From NCBI GenBank assembly GCA_029974875.1, contig JARKQP010000523.1, positions 1 to 24,569 of the forward strand: a stretch of 24,569 bases of DNA, read 5' to 3'. Each line of letters starts with the position of its first letter. Position 1 is the stretch's first letter. This stretch comes from Mobilitalea sp. GTDB lineage: Bacteria; Bacillota_A; Clostridia; Lachnospirales; Lachnospiraceae. This document shows, in pieces, positions 6,831-15,580 of this stretch. The notes under the pieces are model-generated. The model worked only from the letters and a program-made list of their open reading frames with translations. It was not told the origin of the DNA and made no database searches. A program made the position numbers and the translations under genes.

Positions 6831-8072
6831 ATGAATTCAGGAGATATTGCTTTTATACTGATTTGTTCTGCACTTGTATTTTTTATGACACCGGGCTTGG
6901 CATTCTTTTACGGTGGTTTGGAGAGGAGGAAGAATGTACTTAATACGATGATGTCATCCATATTTATTATAGGCCTGGCATCTGCATTATGGGTATTGAT
7001 CGGATATTCCTTAAGCTTCGGCGATAATATCGGCGGTGTTATAGGAAGCTTGAATTTCTTTGGCTTAAATGGTGTTGGAGCTGAGGCCGGTCCTTACTCG
7101 GAAACCCTTCCACATCTTGCCTTTGCAATGTTCCAGATGATGTTCGCAATTATCACGCCTGCGATAATTACCGGCTCCGTGGCGGGACGTATGAATTTTA
7201 AGGCATTATTCATTTTCATCGCATTATGGTCAGTCATTGTTTATTACCCGATGGCACACATGGTCTGGGGCGCGGACGGCTTACTTGGAGCCGTACTTGG
7301 TTCCGTAGACTTTGCCGGCGGTACGGTCGTCCATATCAGCTCCGGTGTCAGCGGCCTGGTATTATCCATCATCCTTGGCAGCAGACAGGGCTATAAGCAG
7401 GTTTCTTACCGTACACACAATATTCCTTTCATTGTATTAGGAGGTGCAATTCTTTGGTTCGGATGGTTTGGGTTTAATGCGGGAAGCGCCCTTGCAGCGA
7501 ATGGTCTTGCAGTCCATGCCTTTATGACCACCAATACTTCGGCAGCCCTCGCCATGCTGTCCTGGATGGCACTTGATGTTATTAAGGAGGGTAAGCCAAC
7601 CGTCGTTGGAGCTGTAACGGGAGCCGTATTAGGCTTAGTTGCAATTACACCGGGAGCAGGCTTTGTTCCCATCTGGGCAGCAATCATTATCGGTATCACC
7701 GTAAGCCCGATTTGCTACTTTGCCATGTCGGTGGTGAAAAAGCGCTTTGGCTATGACGATGCCTTGGATGCCTTCGGGTGCCACGGTATCGGCGGTATAT
7801 GGGGAGCCCTGATGACGGGTGTATTCACCCAGACCTCCATCAACAGCGTAGCCAGATGGGACGGCTTGGTCTTCGGCGATTACCGCTTATTCCTTGCCCA
7901 GGCAGCCAGCATCCTTATTACTGTTGTAGTCGCTGCAGTTGGTACGGCAATCTGTGCCTTCCTGGTAAAATTATTTGTACCGCTGAGAGTAACAACGGAG
8001 GAAGAGAAAATCGGCCTCGATCTTTCACAGCATGGGGAGAATGCATATCCAGCGTTCAACGGTTTGGACTAA
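6831..8072 (+). CDS. amtB: Ammonium transporter AmtB
   Basis: 413 residues with about 11 membrane segments, the usual size for Amt proteins. ATG 6831 follows AGGAGG. Key Amt residues are present: the twin pore histidines H168 (VVHISSG) and H318 (GCHGIGG), Asp160 in the GSVDFAGG motif, and the Phe-gate segment (FAMFQMMF, ~98-105). Unlike Gram-negative Amts it starts directly with the first helix and has no cleavable signal. It conducts ammonium/ammonia across the cytoplasmic membrane. The P-II gene follows after 33 bp; P-II proteins of this type plug the Amt pore when nitrogen is sufficient. Expression is probably controlled by the attenuated leader at 6490-6772. Confidence 0.97.
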   Translation: MNSGDIAFILICSALVFFMTPGLAFFYGGLERRKNVLNTMMSSIFIIGLASALWVLIGYSLSFGDNIGGVIGSLNFFGLNGVGAEAGPYSETLPHLAFAMFQMMFAIITPAIITGSVAGRMNFKALFIFIALWSVIVYYPMAHMVWGADGLLGAVLGSVDFAGGTVVHISSGVSGLVLSIILGSRQGYKQVSYRTHNIPFIVLGGAILWFGWFGFNAGSALAANGLAVHAFMTTNTSAALAMLSWMALDVIKEGKPTVVGAVTGAVLGLVAITPGAGFVPIWAAIIIGITVSPICYFAMSVVKKRFGYDDALDAFGCHGIGGIWGALMTGVFTQTSINSVARWDGLVFGDYRLFLAQAASILITVVVAAVGTAICAFLVKLFVPLRVTTEEEKIGLDLSQHGENAYPAFNGLD

Positions 8073-8105
8073 CAATTAAGTTAAATTGAAAAGGAGTCGA
8101 TGGCT

Positions 8106-8468
8106 ATGATTAAAGTAGAAGCAATTGTACGGGAAGAAAAATACGAGGATGTGAAGGCAGCCCTGAATGATATCGATGTGTACGGAATGACTGTGTCCCA
8201 GGTTATGGGCTGCGGCGTCCAGAAGGGCTATACAGGTGTAGTTAGGGGAACAAAGATAGATGTTAACATGCTGCCAAAGATTAAGTTTGAGATCGTGGTT
8301 CCTTCAGAAGTCTGGGTTGACAGGACAGTGAAGGCAATCCGCCAGGCAGCGTTAACAGGGAAAAATGGGGATGGTAAAATATTTGTATACGACCTTATGG
8401 ATACGGTCCGCATTAGAACAGGGCAGACCGGTGCAGACGCCATCTATCATGAAGAAATAGTATACTAA
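8106..8468 (+). CDS. glnK: Nitrogen regulatory P-II protein, AmtB-linked
   Basis: 120 residues from ATG 8106. I prefer it to ATG 8100 because AAGGAG (8091-8096) is 9 nt away rather than 3, and it matches the usual P-II N-terminus (MIKVEAIV). The B-loop TGKNGDGKIFV, which binds ATP/ADP, is intact. The T-loop reads RGTKIDVNMLPK: position 51, the uridylylated Tyr of E. coli, is Ile. Uridylylation at that site is therefore impossible, and control is likely by 2-oxoglutarate and ATP/ADP alone. It acts as a trimer that binds AmtB. Whether to call it glnB or glnK is a matter of convention; amtB linkage favours glnK. Confidence 0.95.
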   Translation: MIKVEAIVREEKYEDVKAALNDIDVYGMTVSQVMGCGVQKGYTGVVRGTKIDVNMLPKIKFEIVVPSEVWVDRTVKAIRQAALTGKNGDGKIFVYDLMDTVRIRTGQTGADAIYHEEIVY

Positions 8469-8515
8469 AAGGGGATAACAGCATTAGAATATAATTGAAG
8501 CATACCACCCACCTT

Positions 8516-8617
8516 AAGGGTGCTGCAAAACGGAAGGGATATACCGGATTATTGCAAATATCAGAGGTCAACTCTGCAATAGCTGGTGTGCCGGAGCTTC
8601 TTTTTTGCAGCACCCTT
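8516..8617 (+). other. Nested inverted repeats after glnK, possible terminator/structured RNA
   Basis: Outer arms 8516-8530 and 8603-8617 are a perfect 15-bp pair (AAGGGTGCTGCAAAA). Inside, TATTGCA (8550-8556) pairs with TGCAATA (8575-8581), with GAG-GTCAA-CTC at its tip; CCGG at 8544 and 8591 can also pair. A T-rich run (8597-8606) follows the inner hairpin and is part of the outer right arm, so the outer stem and an inner-hairpin terminator compete. The simplest reading is the amtB-glnK operon terminator. Confidence 0.55.
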
Positions 8618-8695
8618 TCTGTAGGTCTGGGAGTGTCAGTAGGATCGGTCCATGTAGCTTATAGGGCTAACTGGAAAGCCTGATAATGTCTTAAT

Positions 8696-8737
8696 ATAGG
8701 GAAAATATGTGTATTTTAGGGAATAGGGAAAATATGT
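8696..8737 (+). repeat. Two 15-bp direct repeats upstream of the diguanylate cyclase gene
   Basis: ATAGGGAAAATATGT occurs at 8696-8710 and 8723-8737, 27 bp apart from start to start. They could be regulator sites for the downstream transcript; no known consensus recognised. Confidence 0.6.
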
Positions 8738-8799
8738 CGAATAATTATAGCAAAAAGAGGACTAATTTACTAAATAATAGTAGAAAAAAAGGAGCAGAG

Positions 8800-8862
8800 A
8801 TGATACACTAATGGAGTATGAAAAGGAACGATACTAATTATTGGAAATCGGGTTGGGGATGA
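8800..8862 (+). CDS. Possible tiny leader ORFs before the diguanylate cyclase gene
   Basis: AAGGAG (8789-8794) is 5 nt before ATG 8800, which opens only M-I-H-stop. Its TAA overlaps ATG 8811 (MEYEKERY-stop, ending 8837). A third frame, ATG 8818 to TGA 8862, would give MKRNDTNYWKSGWG. The first SD is good, the others are poor. Two hairpins follow directly. These may be regulatory uORFs or chance. Confidence 0.25.
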
Positions 8863-8872
8863 TTTTTATTCT

Positions 8873-8947
8873 TGACAAGTGGGGCTGCTTGCCGGTGCAC
8901 TTGTCATATAAATGTCCTATTAATGTGAGCCAGCCGGCCTGGCTTTT
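8873..8947 (+). promoter_or_regulatory. Two-hairpin leader, second terminator-like, before the diguanylate cyclase gene
   Basis: Hairpin 1: TGACAAGTG (8873-8881) with CACTTGTCA (8898-8906), and inner GGC/GCC. Hairpin 2: AGCCAG (8928-8933) with CTGGCT (8939-8944), then a short T run (8944-8947). The latter ends 36 nt before ATG 8984 and may act as an attenuator. No c-di-GMP riboswitch consensus was seen. Confidence 0.45.
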
Positions 8948-8983
8948 GTTAGTGTGGCTTATTATATGGAAGGAGAGAGCAAT

Positions 8984-10018
8984 ATGAATTCCGAGCAATT
9001 TGAGAAATATCAGTTGTTCACAGAAGAGACGATACATAATCTATCGCAGCAGGTTACACAATTGGGAAAGAAGTTGGACATGCTTACGAATCTCTTGGAG
9101 ATAAGTAAGTATATAAACCAATATATCAAAGACCCAAATCTATTTCCTTTAATTAATGATATGCTGATCGGTGTATTTGGAGCCAAGCATTCCACCATCT
9201 ACATTAAGATGGGGGCAGAATATTTCGAGGCCTCCTCCAAAGCATCAGAGGATGTAGTTGAGGTGGAGAAAAGACTAATCATGGACCATCATGAGGAGGA
9301 ATTTATACTTAATAGTGAAGCACCGATTAATTTTGGCCGTTCCAAGGGAAAAGGAACCCATTCCTGTCTGGGCGTGCCGGTAAAGGTGGATAGCAGGCAG
9401 ATTGCATTTATCCTGATACAGCATAGTGAGGTTAATTATTTTACGAAGGAGCATGCTGTATTCCTGACGTTGATTGGGAATCATATCGGTGTTGCGATTG
9501 AGAATAATTTCTTATATAAAGAGATATCTGATAATGCAAACCGTGATGGGCTGACCGATATTTTTAACAAACGGTATTTCTTTGAATCCTTAAAGCAGAT
9601 GTCCGACCTGGCCGGTATGGATTACAGCATCGTTATGATGGACATTGATAATTTTAAACAGATCAATGATACCTACGGGCATCCGATGGGGGATGTGGTT
9701 TTAAAGGAAATAGCCAGTATCGTAAAGAAGGCCACCCGCGTCAACGATATCGTAGCCAGGTATGGCGGTGATGAAATTATTTTGTTTTTATGCAATTTTA
9801 CGGACAGGGAGAAGGTGCTGCAAAGAATCGAATCAATCCGTAAGGAAATAGAAAGCTGTGCAATTACCAATGAAGGCATTTCCCTTAACATTACGGCCAG
9901 CTTTGGCGTGTTCATTAAACAGGGTGAAGCCCTGTCCTTGGATGAGGCAATAAAGAAGGCGGATGAAATTATGTACCTAAGTAAGCATGCCGGAAAGAAT
10001 AAAGTGACCGTCCGTTAG
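8984..10018 (+). CDS. GAF-GGDEF diguanylate cyclase
   Basis: 344 residues from ATG 8984, with AAGGAGAG at good spacing; the frame is open upstream but lacks an SD. A short coiled coil (~14-33) leads to a GAF-like sensor domain (~40-175), then a GGDEF domain (~183-340). The catalytic signature is GGDEI (261-265), a tolerated variant. The metal-site Asp is in MMDIDNFK (D220), and DTYGHPMGD is intact. The product-inhibition I-site R252-V-N-D255 lies exactly five residues before the signature, so feedback control by c-di-GMP is expected. No membrane segment or EAL domain: a soluble enzyme making c-di-GMP from GTP. Signal sensed by the GAF domain unknown. Confidence 0.93.
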   Translation: MNSEQFEKYQLFTEETIHNLSQQVTQLGKKLDMLTNLLEISKYINQYIKDPNLFPLINDMLIGVFGAKHSTIYIKMGAEYFEASSKASEDVVEVEKRLIMDHHEEEFILNSEAPINFGRSKGKGTHSCLGVPVKVDSRQIAFILIQHSEVNYFTKEHAVFLTLIGNHIGVAIENNFLYKEISDNANRDGLTDIFNKRYFFESLKQMSDLAGMDYSIVMMDIDNFKQINDTYGHPMGDVVLKEIASIVKKATRVNDIVARYGGDEIILFLCNFTDREKVLQRIESIRKEIESCAITNEGISLNITASFGVFIKQGEALSLDEAIKKADEIMYLSKHAGKNKVTVR

Positions 10019-10088
10019 GAATATTAATTAAAAAAATCAAACTATTTCAAAATGTCTGAAACAATTATTGAAAGTTAAACTATTTTTA

Positions 10089-10116
10089 TTGAAAATTTCA
10101 TTTAAAATGCTATAAT
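10089..10116 (+). promoter_or_regulatory. Sigma-A-type promoter of the nucleoside transporter operon
   Basis: TTGAAA (10089-10094), 16 bp, TATAAT (10111-10116); start near 10123, about 38 nt before ATG 10161. TTATTGAAA occurs twice and AAACTATTT twice in the 70 bp around the -35, possible regulator half-sites. Confidence 0.7.
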
Positions 10117-10160
10117 TTATTTAACGGCATATGTCGCAAATATTAAAGGGAGGATTTCAC

Positions 10161-11297
10161 ATGAAGAAAATTATTTCATTAGTTTTAGCGTTAGCACTTG
10201 CATGCATGGTGTTAACAGGTTGTGGCTCCAAAAATACCTCATTTCAAATCGCACTGATCACGGACAAAGGAAACATTGATGACAAGTCCTTTAACCAGGG
10301 CTCCTGGGAGGGTGTTGTAGCCTTCTGTAAAGAAAACAAAATCAGCGATTATCAGTACATCAAGCCCGAGGATACATCTGATGCGGGTTATCTTGCAGCG
10401 ATTGACAATGCAGTTACGGCAGGAGCGAAGGTTATTGTAACGCCTGGTTATCTGTTTGAGGTTCCTGTTTACACGGCACAGACCAAGTATCCTGAGGTTA
10501 AGTTCATTCTTCTGGATGGTGCGCCCCATACGGCTGACTATGTATATGAGACAAAGCCCAATGTTGCCAGCGTCATGTATGCGGAAGAGCAGTCCGGTTA
10601 TCTGGCTGGCTATGCAGCTATAAAGGATGGTTATACAAAGCTTGGTTTCATGGGCGGCATGGCTGTTCCGGCGGTACAGGCATTTGGTTACGGTTATCTT
10701 AAGGGCATCGAGGATGCTGCAACAGAGCTCGGGCTTGCAGATGGAGCTATAGCGGTAACCTACCACTATACGGGCGACTTTGCTGAAACTGATACGAATA
10801 AAGCTATGGCTAAGACCATGTATCAGGAGGGCACACAGGTTATTTTCGCCTGCGGCGGTTCTGTAGGTAAGAGTGTTATGTCTGCAGCCAACGAAGCAGA
10901 TGCAAAGGTAATCGGCGTAGACGTTGACCAGAGATATGACAGCCCTACGGTTATCACCTCTGCAACGAAGGGACTCGGCGCATCTGTAAAGACAGTGCTT
11001 GAGTCAATCTATAAAACAAACAGCTGGGATACCTATGCTGGAAAAACAACTTATTTCAACGCTTCCAATAATGGTGTAGGACTTCCTACCGTTGTTATTG
11101 GGGATAACAAGGGGGATGCCTTTGACCGTTTCAATTCCTTTAATAAGGAAGCTTACGACGCAGTTTATGCTACCCTGGCTAATGGTTCCGTAGCACCTAT
11201 ACGTACCCTTGAGGTAAAGGATCCGAATGGTATCGCTACGGCAGAAGAGCTTACCACAGGCCTTGGCCTGAAAAAGGTTACTGTAACAACAAGATAG
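10161..11297 (+). CDS. BMP-family nucleoside-binding lipoprotein (PnrA/NupN type)
   Basis: 378 residues from ATG 10161, preceded by AAGGGAGG; the frame extends to 10131 without an SD. The signal peptide ends in lipobox LTGC, with the lipid-modified Cys at 21. The BMP/PnrA family signature follows: IALITDKGNIDDKSFNQGSWEG, then VIVTPGYLF, VASVMYAEEQSGYLAGYAA, GGMAVPAVQAFGYGYLKG and VIGVDVDQRYD. Such proteins capture purine and other nucleosides outside the cell and hand them to an ABC importer encoded next door, as here. Spacing to the ATPase gene is 209 bp with a terminator, which should make this subunit more abundant. Confidence 0.95.
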   Translation: MKKIISLVLALALACMVLTGCGSKNTSFQIALITDKGNIDDKSFNQGSWEGVVAFCKENKISDYQYIKPEDTSDAGYLAAIDNAVTAGAKVIVTPGYLFEVPVYTAQTKYPEVKFILLDGAPHTADYVYETKPNVASVMYAEEQSGYLAGYAAIKDGYTKLGFMGGMAVPAVQAFGYGYLKGIEDAATELGLADGAIAVTYHYTGDFAETDTNKAMAKTMYQEGTQVIFACGGSVGKSVMSAANEADAKVIGVDVDQRYDSPTVITSATKGLGASVKTVLESIYKTNSWDTYAGKTTYFNASNNGVGLPTVVIGDNKGDAFDRFNSFNKEAYDAVYATLANGSVAPIRTLEVKDPNGIATAEELTTGLGLKKVTVTTR

Positions 11298-11401
11298 TAT
11301 TAGGTAAGTAAGTGATGAACAATTGTAAAGTGGCTTAGGATCTTTTAAAACAACATGGATCAGAGGATTGGTCCACTTGTCGTGACTAAGATATTAAATT
11401 G

Positions 11402-11429
11402 GGCTGCTGCATTAGCAGCAGCCTCTTTT
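11402..11429 (+). terminator. Intercistronic terminator after the binding-protein gene
   Basis: GGCTGCTGC (11402-11410), loop ATTA, GCAGCAGCC (11415-11423), then TCTTTT. A perfect 9-bp GC-rich stem. No clear promoter follows before 11507, so the transporter genes depend on read-through. Confidence 0.85.
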
Positions 11430-11506
11430 CATGAACAGGGACGGGGAGCCGTTCCAGGGGAAGACCCTCCGGACAGGAGGCATACTTTAACAATAGTGAG
11501 GTAAAC

Positions 11507-13054
11507 ATGGAAAATTATATTATTGAAATGCTTCACATAACGAAAGAATTTCCAGGTATTATTGCAAATGACGATATCACCCTCCAATTAAAAAAGGGTG
11601 AAATCCATGCACTTCTGGGAGAAAACGGGGCGGGAAAGTCCACCCTGATGAGTGTCCTTTTTGGCCTGCACCAGGCGGAAAAGGGAGAGATAAGGAAAAA
11701 CGGTGAAGTGGTCAGGGTGGGTAACCCGAAGGATGCGAATAATCTTGGCATCGGTATGGTCCACCAGCACTTTAAGCTGGTTGAAATATTTACCGTCCTG
11801 GAAAATATTATTCTAGGCGTGGAGCCCAGTAAAGCGGGCTTTTTGCAGAAATCGGAAGCCAGGGAAAGGGTAATAGAGCTAAGTAAGCAATACGGACTCC
11901 ATGTGGATCCGGATGCAATTGTAGAAAAGATTTCAGTTGGTATGCAGCAGCGTGTTGAGATTTTGAAGATGTTATATCGGGAGAATGATATTCTTATTTT
12001 TGATGAACCGACGGCAGTCTTAACACCCCAGGAAATTGATGAGCTGATGGAGATTATGAGGGGCTTTGCAAAGGAAGGAAAGTCCATATTATTCATCACC
12101 CATAAGCTGAACGAGATCATGTCGGTTGCCGATCGTTGTACGGTCCTGCGTAAAGGTAAATGTATCGGTACTGTTGAAATAAAGGACACCACCAAGGAAG
12201 AGCTTTCCCGGATGATGGTTGGCAGGGATGTTAACTTCGTCGTTGAGAAGCAGAAGGAGAAGCTTGGGGAGGTGGTGCTCCAGGTTAGCAATGTAACTGT
12301 TCCCTCAAAGGTCAGCAAGAAGGATGCAGTAAAGGATATCTCCTTTGAGGTAAGGGCGGGGGAAATCGTATGTCTTGCAGGAATTGAGGGCAATGGGCAA
12401 TCGGAGCTTATTTCCGCCATCACCGGTTTGGAGAAAATGAGTAAGGGAAGGGTCGTCCTTTGCGGAAAGAATATCACGAAGTCGCCGATCCGCCTGCGTA
12501 CCAAATCCGGTATAAGCCATATCCCTGAGGACCGCCATAAACACGGCTTAGTCCTTGAGTATTCCCTGGAGGATAACCTGGTGCTCCAGCGTTACCACCA
12601 GCCTGAGTTCCAGCGGGGTGGCTTTATTAAGAGACAAGCAGTGAGGGCTTATGCAGACCGTCTGATTGGGCAATATGATATCCGCAGCAGCCAGGGACCG
12701 GTTACAATTACCCGGGGCATGTCAGGCGGTAACCAGCAAAAGGCCATTATTGCGCGTGAAATTGATAAGGACCATAGGCTGCTGATCGCAGTCCAGCCCA
12801 CACGCGGCTTGGATGTGGGTGCCATTGAATTCATCCACAAGCAATTGGTCGCTACCCGTGATGCCGGTAAGGCAGTGCTGCTTATGTCCCTGGAGCTGGA
12901 TGAGGTTATGGAGGTAAGTGACCGTATTCTGGTGATGTATGAGGGTGAGATTGTCGGAGAGCTGGATCCGAAGGAAATCACAGTTCAGGAGCTGGGTCTG
13001 TACATGTCAGGCGCAAAACGAAATACGGAAAAGGAGAATTCCTATGCAGAATAA
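11507..13054 (+). CDS. nupO: Nucleoside ABC transporter ATP-binding protein (NupO type, two ABC domains)
   Basis: 515 residues with two fused ABC domains, as in sugar and nucleoside importers. Domain 1 has Walker [10 protein letters not shown] (38-46), Q-loop HQH, signature SVGMQQR (~143-149) and Walker [11 protein letters not shown] (163-172). Domain 2 has a degenerate Walker [11 protein letters not shown] (292-301), signature MSGGNQQK (405-412) and altered Walker [13 protein letters not shown]. This asymmetry is normal for the family: only one site is fully competent. Start ATG 11507 with GAGG about 6 nt upstream. The next permease gene overlaps its end by 11 bp. Confidence 0.96.
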   Translation: MENYIIEMLHITKEFPGIIANDDITLQLKKGEIHALLGENGAGKSTLMSVLFGLHQAEKGEIRKNGEVVRVGNPKDANNLGIGMVHQHFKLVEIFTVLENIILGVEPSKAGFLQKSEARERVIELSKQYGLHVDPDAIVEKISVGMQQRVEILKMLYRENDILIFDEPTAVLTPQEIDELMEIMRGFAKEGKSILFITHKLNEIMSVADRCTVLRKGKCIGTVEIKDTTKEELSRMMVGRDVNFVVEKQKEKLGEVVLQVSNVTVPSKVSKKDAVKDISFEVRAGEIVCLAGIEGNGQSELISAITGLEKMSKGRVVLCGKNITKSPIRLRTKSGISHIPEDRHKHGLVLEYSLEDNLVLQRYHQPEFQRGGFIKRQAVRAYADRLIGQYDIRSSQGPVTITRGMSGGNQQKAIIAREIDKDHRLLIAVQPTRGLDVGAIEFIHKQLVATRDAGKAVLLMSLELDEVMEVSDRILVMYEGEIVGELDPKEITVQELGLYMSGAKRNTEKENSYAE

Positions 13055-14210
13055 TCAAGCTTCTCCCAAATTCAAGGATATGATAACAGGAATTACAAAA
13101 AGCAAGGCCATCTCTACCTTTACCGCCGCATTATTAGCCATAGCCCTGGGATTAATCTTTGGGTTTATTGTAATGATTGTGGCAAAGCCGGAGAATTCCT
13201 GGTATGGCTTTACCACAATGCTCTTTGGTGGCTTCAGGCGTCTTGGGGACGTGTTCTATTATGCCACACCGATCCTGATGACCGGTCTCTCCGTAGGCTT
13301 TGCCTTTAAGATGGGCTTGTTTAACATTGGGGCATCAGGACAATATACCATGGGCATGTTCTTTGCATTGTATGTCGGCTTTATGTGGAAGCTTCCCCCC
13401 GGAATCCATTGGATCGTATGTATTCTCGCCGGTATGGTGGGCGGTATGGTCTGGGGCTTTATTCCCGGTATATGCAAAGCACTGGCAAATGTTAACGAGG
13501 TAATCACTTCCATTATGTTTAACTATATCGGAATGTACCTGGTGGACATGTGGGTCCAGAGCAATGGGGTCATATATGATTCCGGGAAAACAAGGACCGC
13601 ATATCTGCCCTCTTCAGCACAGATTCCCTCCCTGGGAGTGACAGGCTCAAACGTTAATGTTTCAATTATTATTGCGATTACGCTGGCAGTGGTTTTATAT
13701 ATTGTATTAAATAAGACAACCTTTGGCTATGAGCTCAGGGCAACAGGATATAACAGGCATGCCAGCAAATATGCGGGTATGAATGATAAGCGCAATACGA
13801 TGCTTACCATGCTGATTGCCGGTGGGTTCTCCGGTCTCGGCGGTGCCTTTGCCATTCTGGCACCCTCCATAATTGCCGGAAGCAGCATGACCTATGAGCC
13901 GATTAATGTCATAGCGGCAAATGGCTTCAATGGTATTGCGGTTGCCCTGCTGGGAAGCTCGAATCCCATCGGCATCATCTTCTCCGCTATCTTCATTTCC
14001 CATATCCAAAGGGGCGGAACGGTCGTCAGCAGCTTATATGGTTATAAACCGGAAATCATTGATGTAGTAATTGCAGTTATCATCTATTTCTCGGCCTTTG
14101 CAATGCTGATGAATGCCAATGTAGCCAGAATGATTAAAAAGAGACGCTTGGCAAAAGAATCCTCAGGTGATTCCGGAAATGCCGGGAAGCAGGATAGGAA
14201 GGGGGCGTAA
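13044..14210 (+). CDS. nupP: Nucleoside ABC transporter permease 1 (NupP type)
   Basis: 388 residues starting [17 protein letters not shown] is 7 nt before ATG 13044, inside the end of the ATPase gene, so translation is coupled. About 9-10 hydrophobic segments. Family features are FAFKMGLFNIGASGQYTMG and GFNGIAVALLGSSNPIGII of the BPD_transp_2 permeases. The C-terminus is short and basic (MIKKRRLAKE). It forms the membrane channel together with the next gene product. The longer frame back to 12939 has no SD and lies inside the ATPase gene. Confidence 0.95.
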   Translation: MQNNQASPKFKDMITGITKSKAISTFTAALLAIALGLIFGFIVMIVAKPENSWYGFTTMLFGGFRRLGDVFYYATPILMTGLSVGFAFKMGLFNIGASGQYTMGMFFALYVGFMWKLPPGIHWIVCILAGMVGGMVWGFIPGICKALANVNEVITSIMFNYIGMYLVDMWVQSNGVIYDSGKTRTAYLPSSAQIPSLGVTGSNVNVSIIIAITLAVVLYIVLNKTTFGYELRATGYNRHASKYAGMNDKRNTMLTMLIAGGFSGLGGAFAILAPSIIAGSSMTYEPINVIAANGFNGIAVALLGSSNPIGIIFSAIFISHIQRGGTVVSSLYGYKPEIIDVVIAVIIYFSAFAMLMNANVARMIKKRRLAKESSGDSGNAGKQDRKGA

Positions 14211-14213
14211 TCC

Positions 14214-15179
14214 ATGGATACAATTTATTATTTGGTACAGAATATGCTTCCGGTAGCAGTTCCCCTGCTTTTAGTTGCCCTGGGCGGTATGTTCAGTGAG
14301 CGGAGCGGTGTTATCAATATCGGCTTAGAAGGTATTATGCTATTTGGTGCATTCTTTGGATGTCTGGCGGTATATGGGATCCAGCGTACCGGTATGGGAC
14401 CACAGATGATCCTGCTGGTTGGAATGCTGGTGGCAGCCGCCGCCGGTATTATCTTCTCCATGCTGCTATCCTTTGCAGCAGTTAATATGAAGGCTGACCA
14501 GACGATTACAGGAACGGCTTTGAACATGCTGGTTCCGGCTATCGTACTACTATTTTCCAAGATGAAATTCAACAGCGATGGTATTACTACGGATGTTAAT
14601 TTTTATATCCAGCGGGTCCCGGGGTTTAGTAACATTCCGGTGCTTGGGGATTTATTCTTTAAGAAAACCTATTTGACGGTTTATATTGGATTTTTATTCT
14701 TAATCCTTGCAACCATTATTTTTTATAAGACGAAGTTTGGCTTAAGGCTGCGTGCCTGCGGTGAGCATCCACAGGCGGCAGATTCCGTCGGTATCAATGT
14801 TTATGTCATGAGGCATGCCGGTGTTGCTTTGTCCGGTTTCCTTGGCGGTATCGGAGGCTTCTTCTATGCAGTAGGGGTAATGGATGGAAACGCGAATGGG
14901 CATACCGGTGTGGCGGGCTTTGGTTTCCTGGCGTTGGCGGTCATGATTTTTGGCCAGTGGAAGCCGGTCAGGATCATGTTTGCGGCATTGTTCTTTGCAT
15001 TTTTAAGGATCCTGGCTTATTCAGTGGCATTGATTCCGTTCCTGCACAGCCTGAACTTAAACCAGACCTATTTCAAGATGCTCCCCTATGTGGCTACCAT
15101 GATCGTCCTCATCTTTACTTCAAAGAAGTCAAGGGCGCCGAAGGCAGAGGGCATTCCCTATGATAAGGGCAGGAGATAA
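14214..15179 (+). CDS. nupQ: Nucleoside ABC transporter permease 2 (NupQ type)
   Basis: 321 residues, ATG 14214 only 3 bp after the previous stop, with an AGGAAGGGGG site upstream. BPD_transp_2 permease with about 8-9 membrane segments and the characteristic ERSGVINIGLEGIMLFGAF near the N-terminus and GVAGFGFLALAVMIFGQW later. It pairs with the first permease to form the heterodimeric pore. Last gene of the operon; a terminator follows at about 15283. Confidence 0.95.
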   Translation: MDTIYYLVQNMLPVAVPLLLVALGGMFSERSGVINIGLEGIMLFGAFFGCLAVYGIQRTGMGPQMILLVGMLVAAAAGIIFSMLLSFAAVNMKADQTITGTALNMLVPAIVLLFSKMKFNSDGITTDVNFYIQRVPGFSNIPVLGDLFFKKTYLTVYIGFLFLILATIIFYKTKFGLRLRACGEHPQAADSVGINVYVMRHAGVALSGFLGGIGGFFYAVGVMDGNANGHTGVAGFGFLALAVMIFGQWKPVRIMFAALFFAFLRILAYSVALIPFLHSLNLNQTYFKMLPYVATMIVLIFTSKKSRAPKAEGIPYDKGRR

Positions 15180-15204
15180 GCATATTGTGAACCGTATTAT
15201 CTGA

Positions 15205-15243
15205 GATATATTGCAAAGATATATTACAAAGATATATTGCAAA
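15205..15243 (+). repeat. Three tandem 13-bp repeats
   Basis: GATATATTGCAAA, GATATATTACAAA, GATATATTGCAAA directly adjoining, 26 bp after the nupQ stop. Two copies identical, one with a single change. Confidence 0.95.
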
Positions 15244-15282
15244 GCAGGAGGAACCGGCAAGCTGATTCCCTGCCGTAATAGA

Positions 15283-15330
15283 AGCGTCAGAACTATTCCT
15301 ATCAGGAACAGCCTCTGGCGCTTTGTGTTT
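15283..15330 (+). terminator. Terminator of the nucleoside transporter operon
   Basis: AGCGTCAGA-ACTATTCCT pairs with AGGAACAGCC-TCTGGCGCT (G-T pairs and one bulge allowed) across the loop ATC, followed by TTGTGTTT. Confidence 0.7.
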
Positions 15331-15450
15331 AGGGTTGTACTTATGGCAATTTTCCTATATGCAAAGCTATAGTAGCCACAGTACCTATTAGGCAGAAGGT
15401 GGAAAATTTACATTATCTTCTGCTTTATAAAAATTCTATTAGTTTTATAC

Positions 15451-15534
15451 TATGATTAAAGCGTCAAATGGGTAAGATTTAGGCTCTGAGGTGAATGCGA
15501 TAGTTATAGAAAGACTTTTGACGCTCTAATCATA
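15451..15534. repeat. 18-bp inverted repeat enclosing 48 bp
   Basis: TATGATTAAAGCGTCAAA (15451-15468) and its complement at 15517-15534, with one G-T-type difference. The enclosed 48 bp has no ORF. It could be a long RNA hairpin or a small transposon-like remnant; no target-site duplication was seen. Confidence 0.7.
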
Positions 15535-15580
15535 CTATTAAAAATTAATGAATTTCTAAGTTTCGGTCTTGTGTAGAATA

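Noticed and set aside
8495..8683. 62-residue + strand ORF after glnK
   Set aside because: It runs through the nested inverted repeat and has no SD; better explained as non-coding structure.
8870..8912. TTGACA at 8872 with TATAAA as a promoter for the cyclase
   Set aside because: Spacing is 29 bp, and the TTGACA forms one arm of a hairpin.
11533..12504. 323-residue minus-strand ORF
   Set aside because: Exact antisense shadow of the NupO ATPase, with no SD and no recognisable domain.
15451..15534. Miniature transposon
   Set aside because: Inverted ends are present, but no target-site duplication or second copy is seen in the window.
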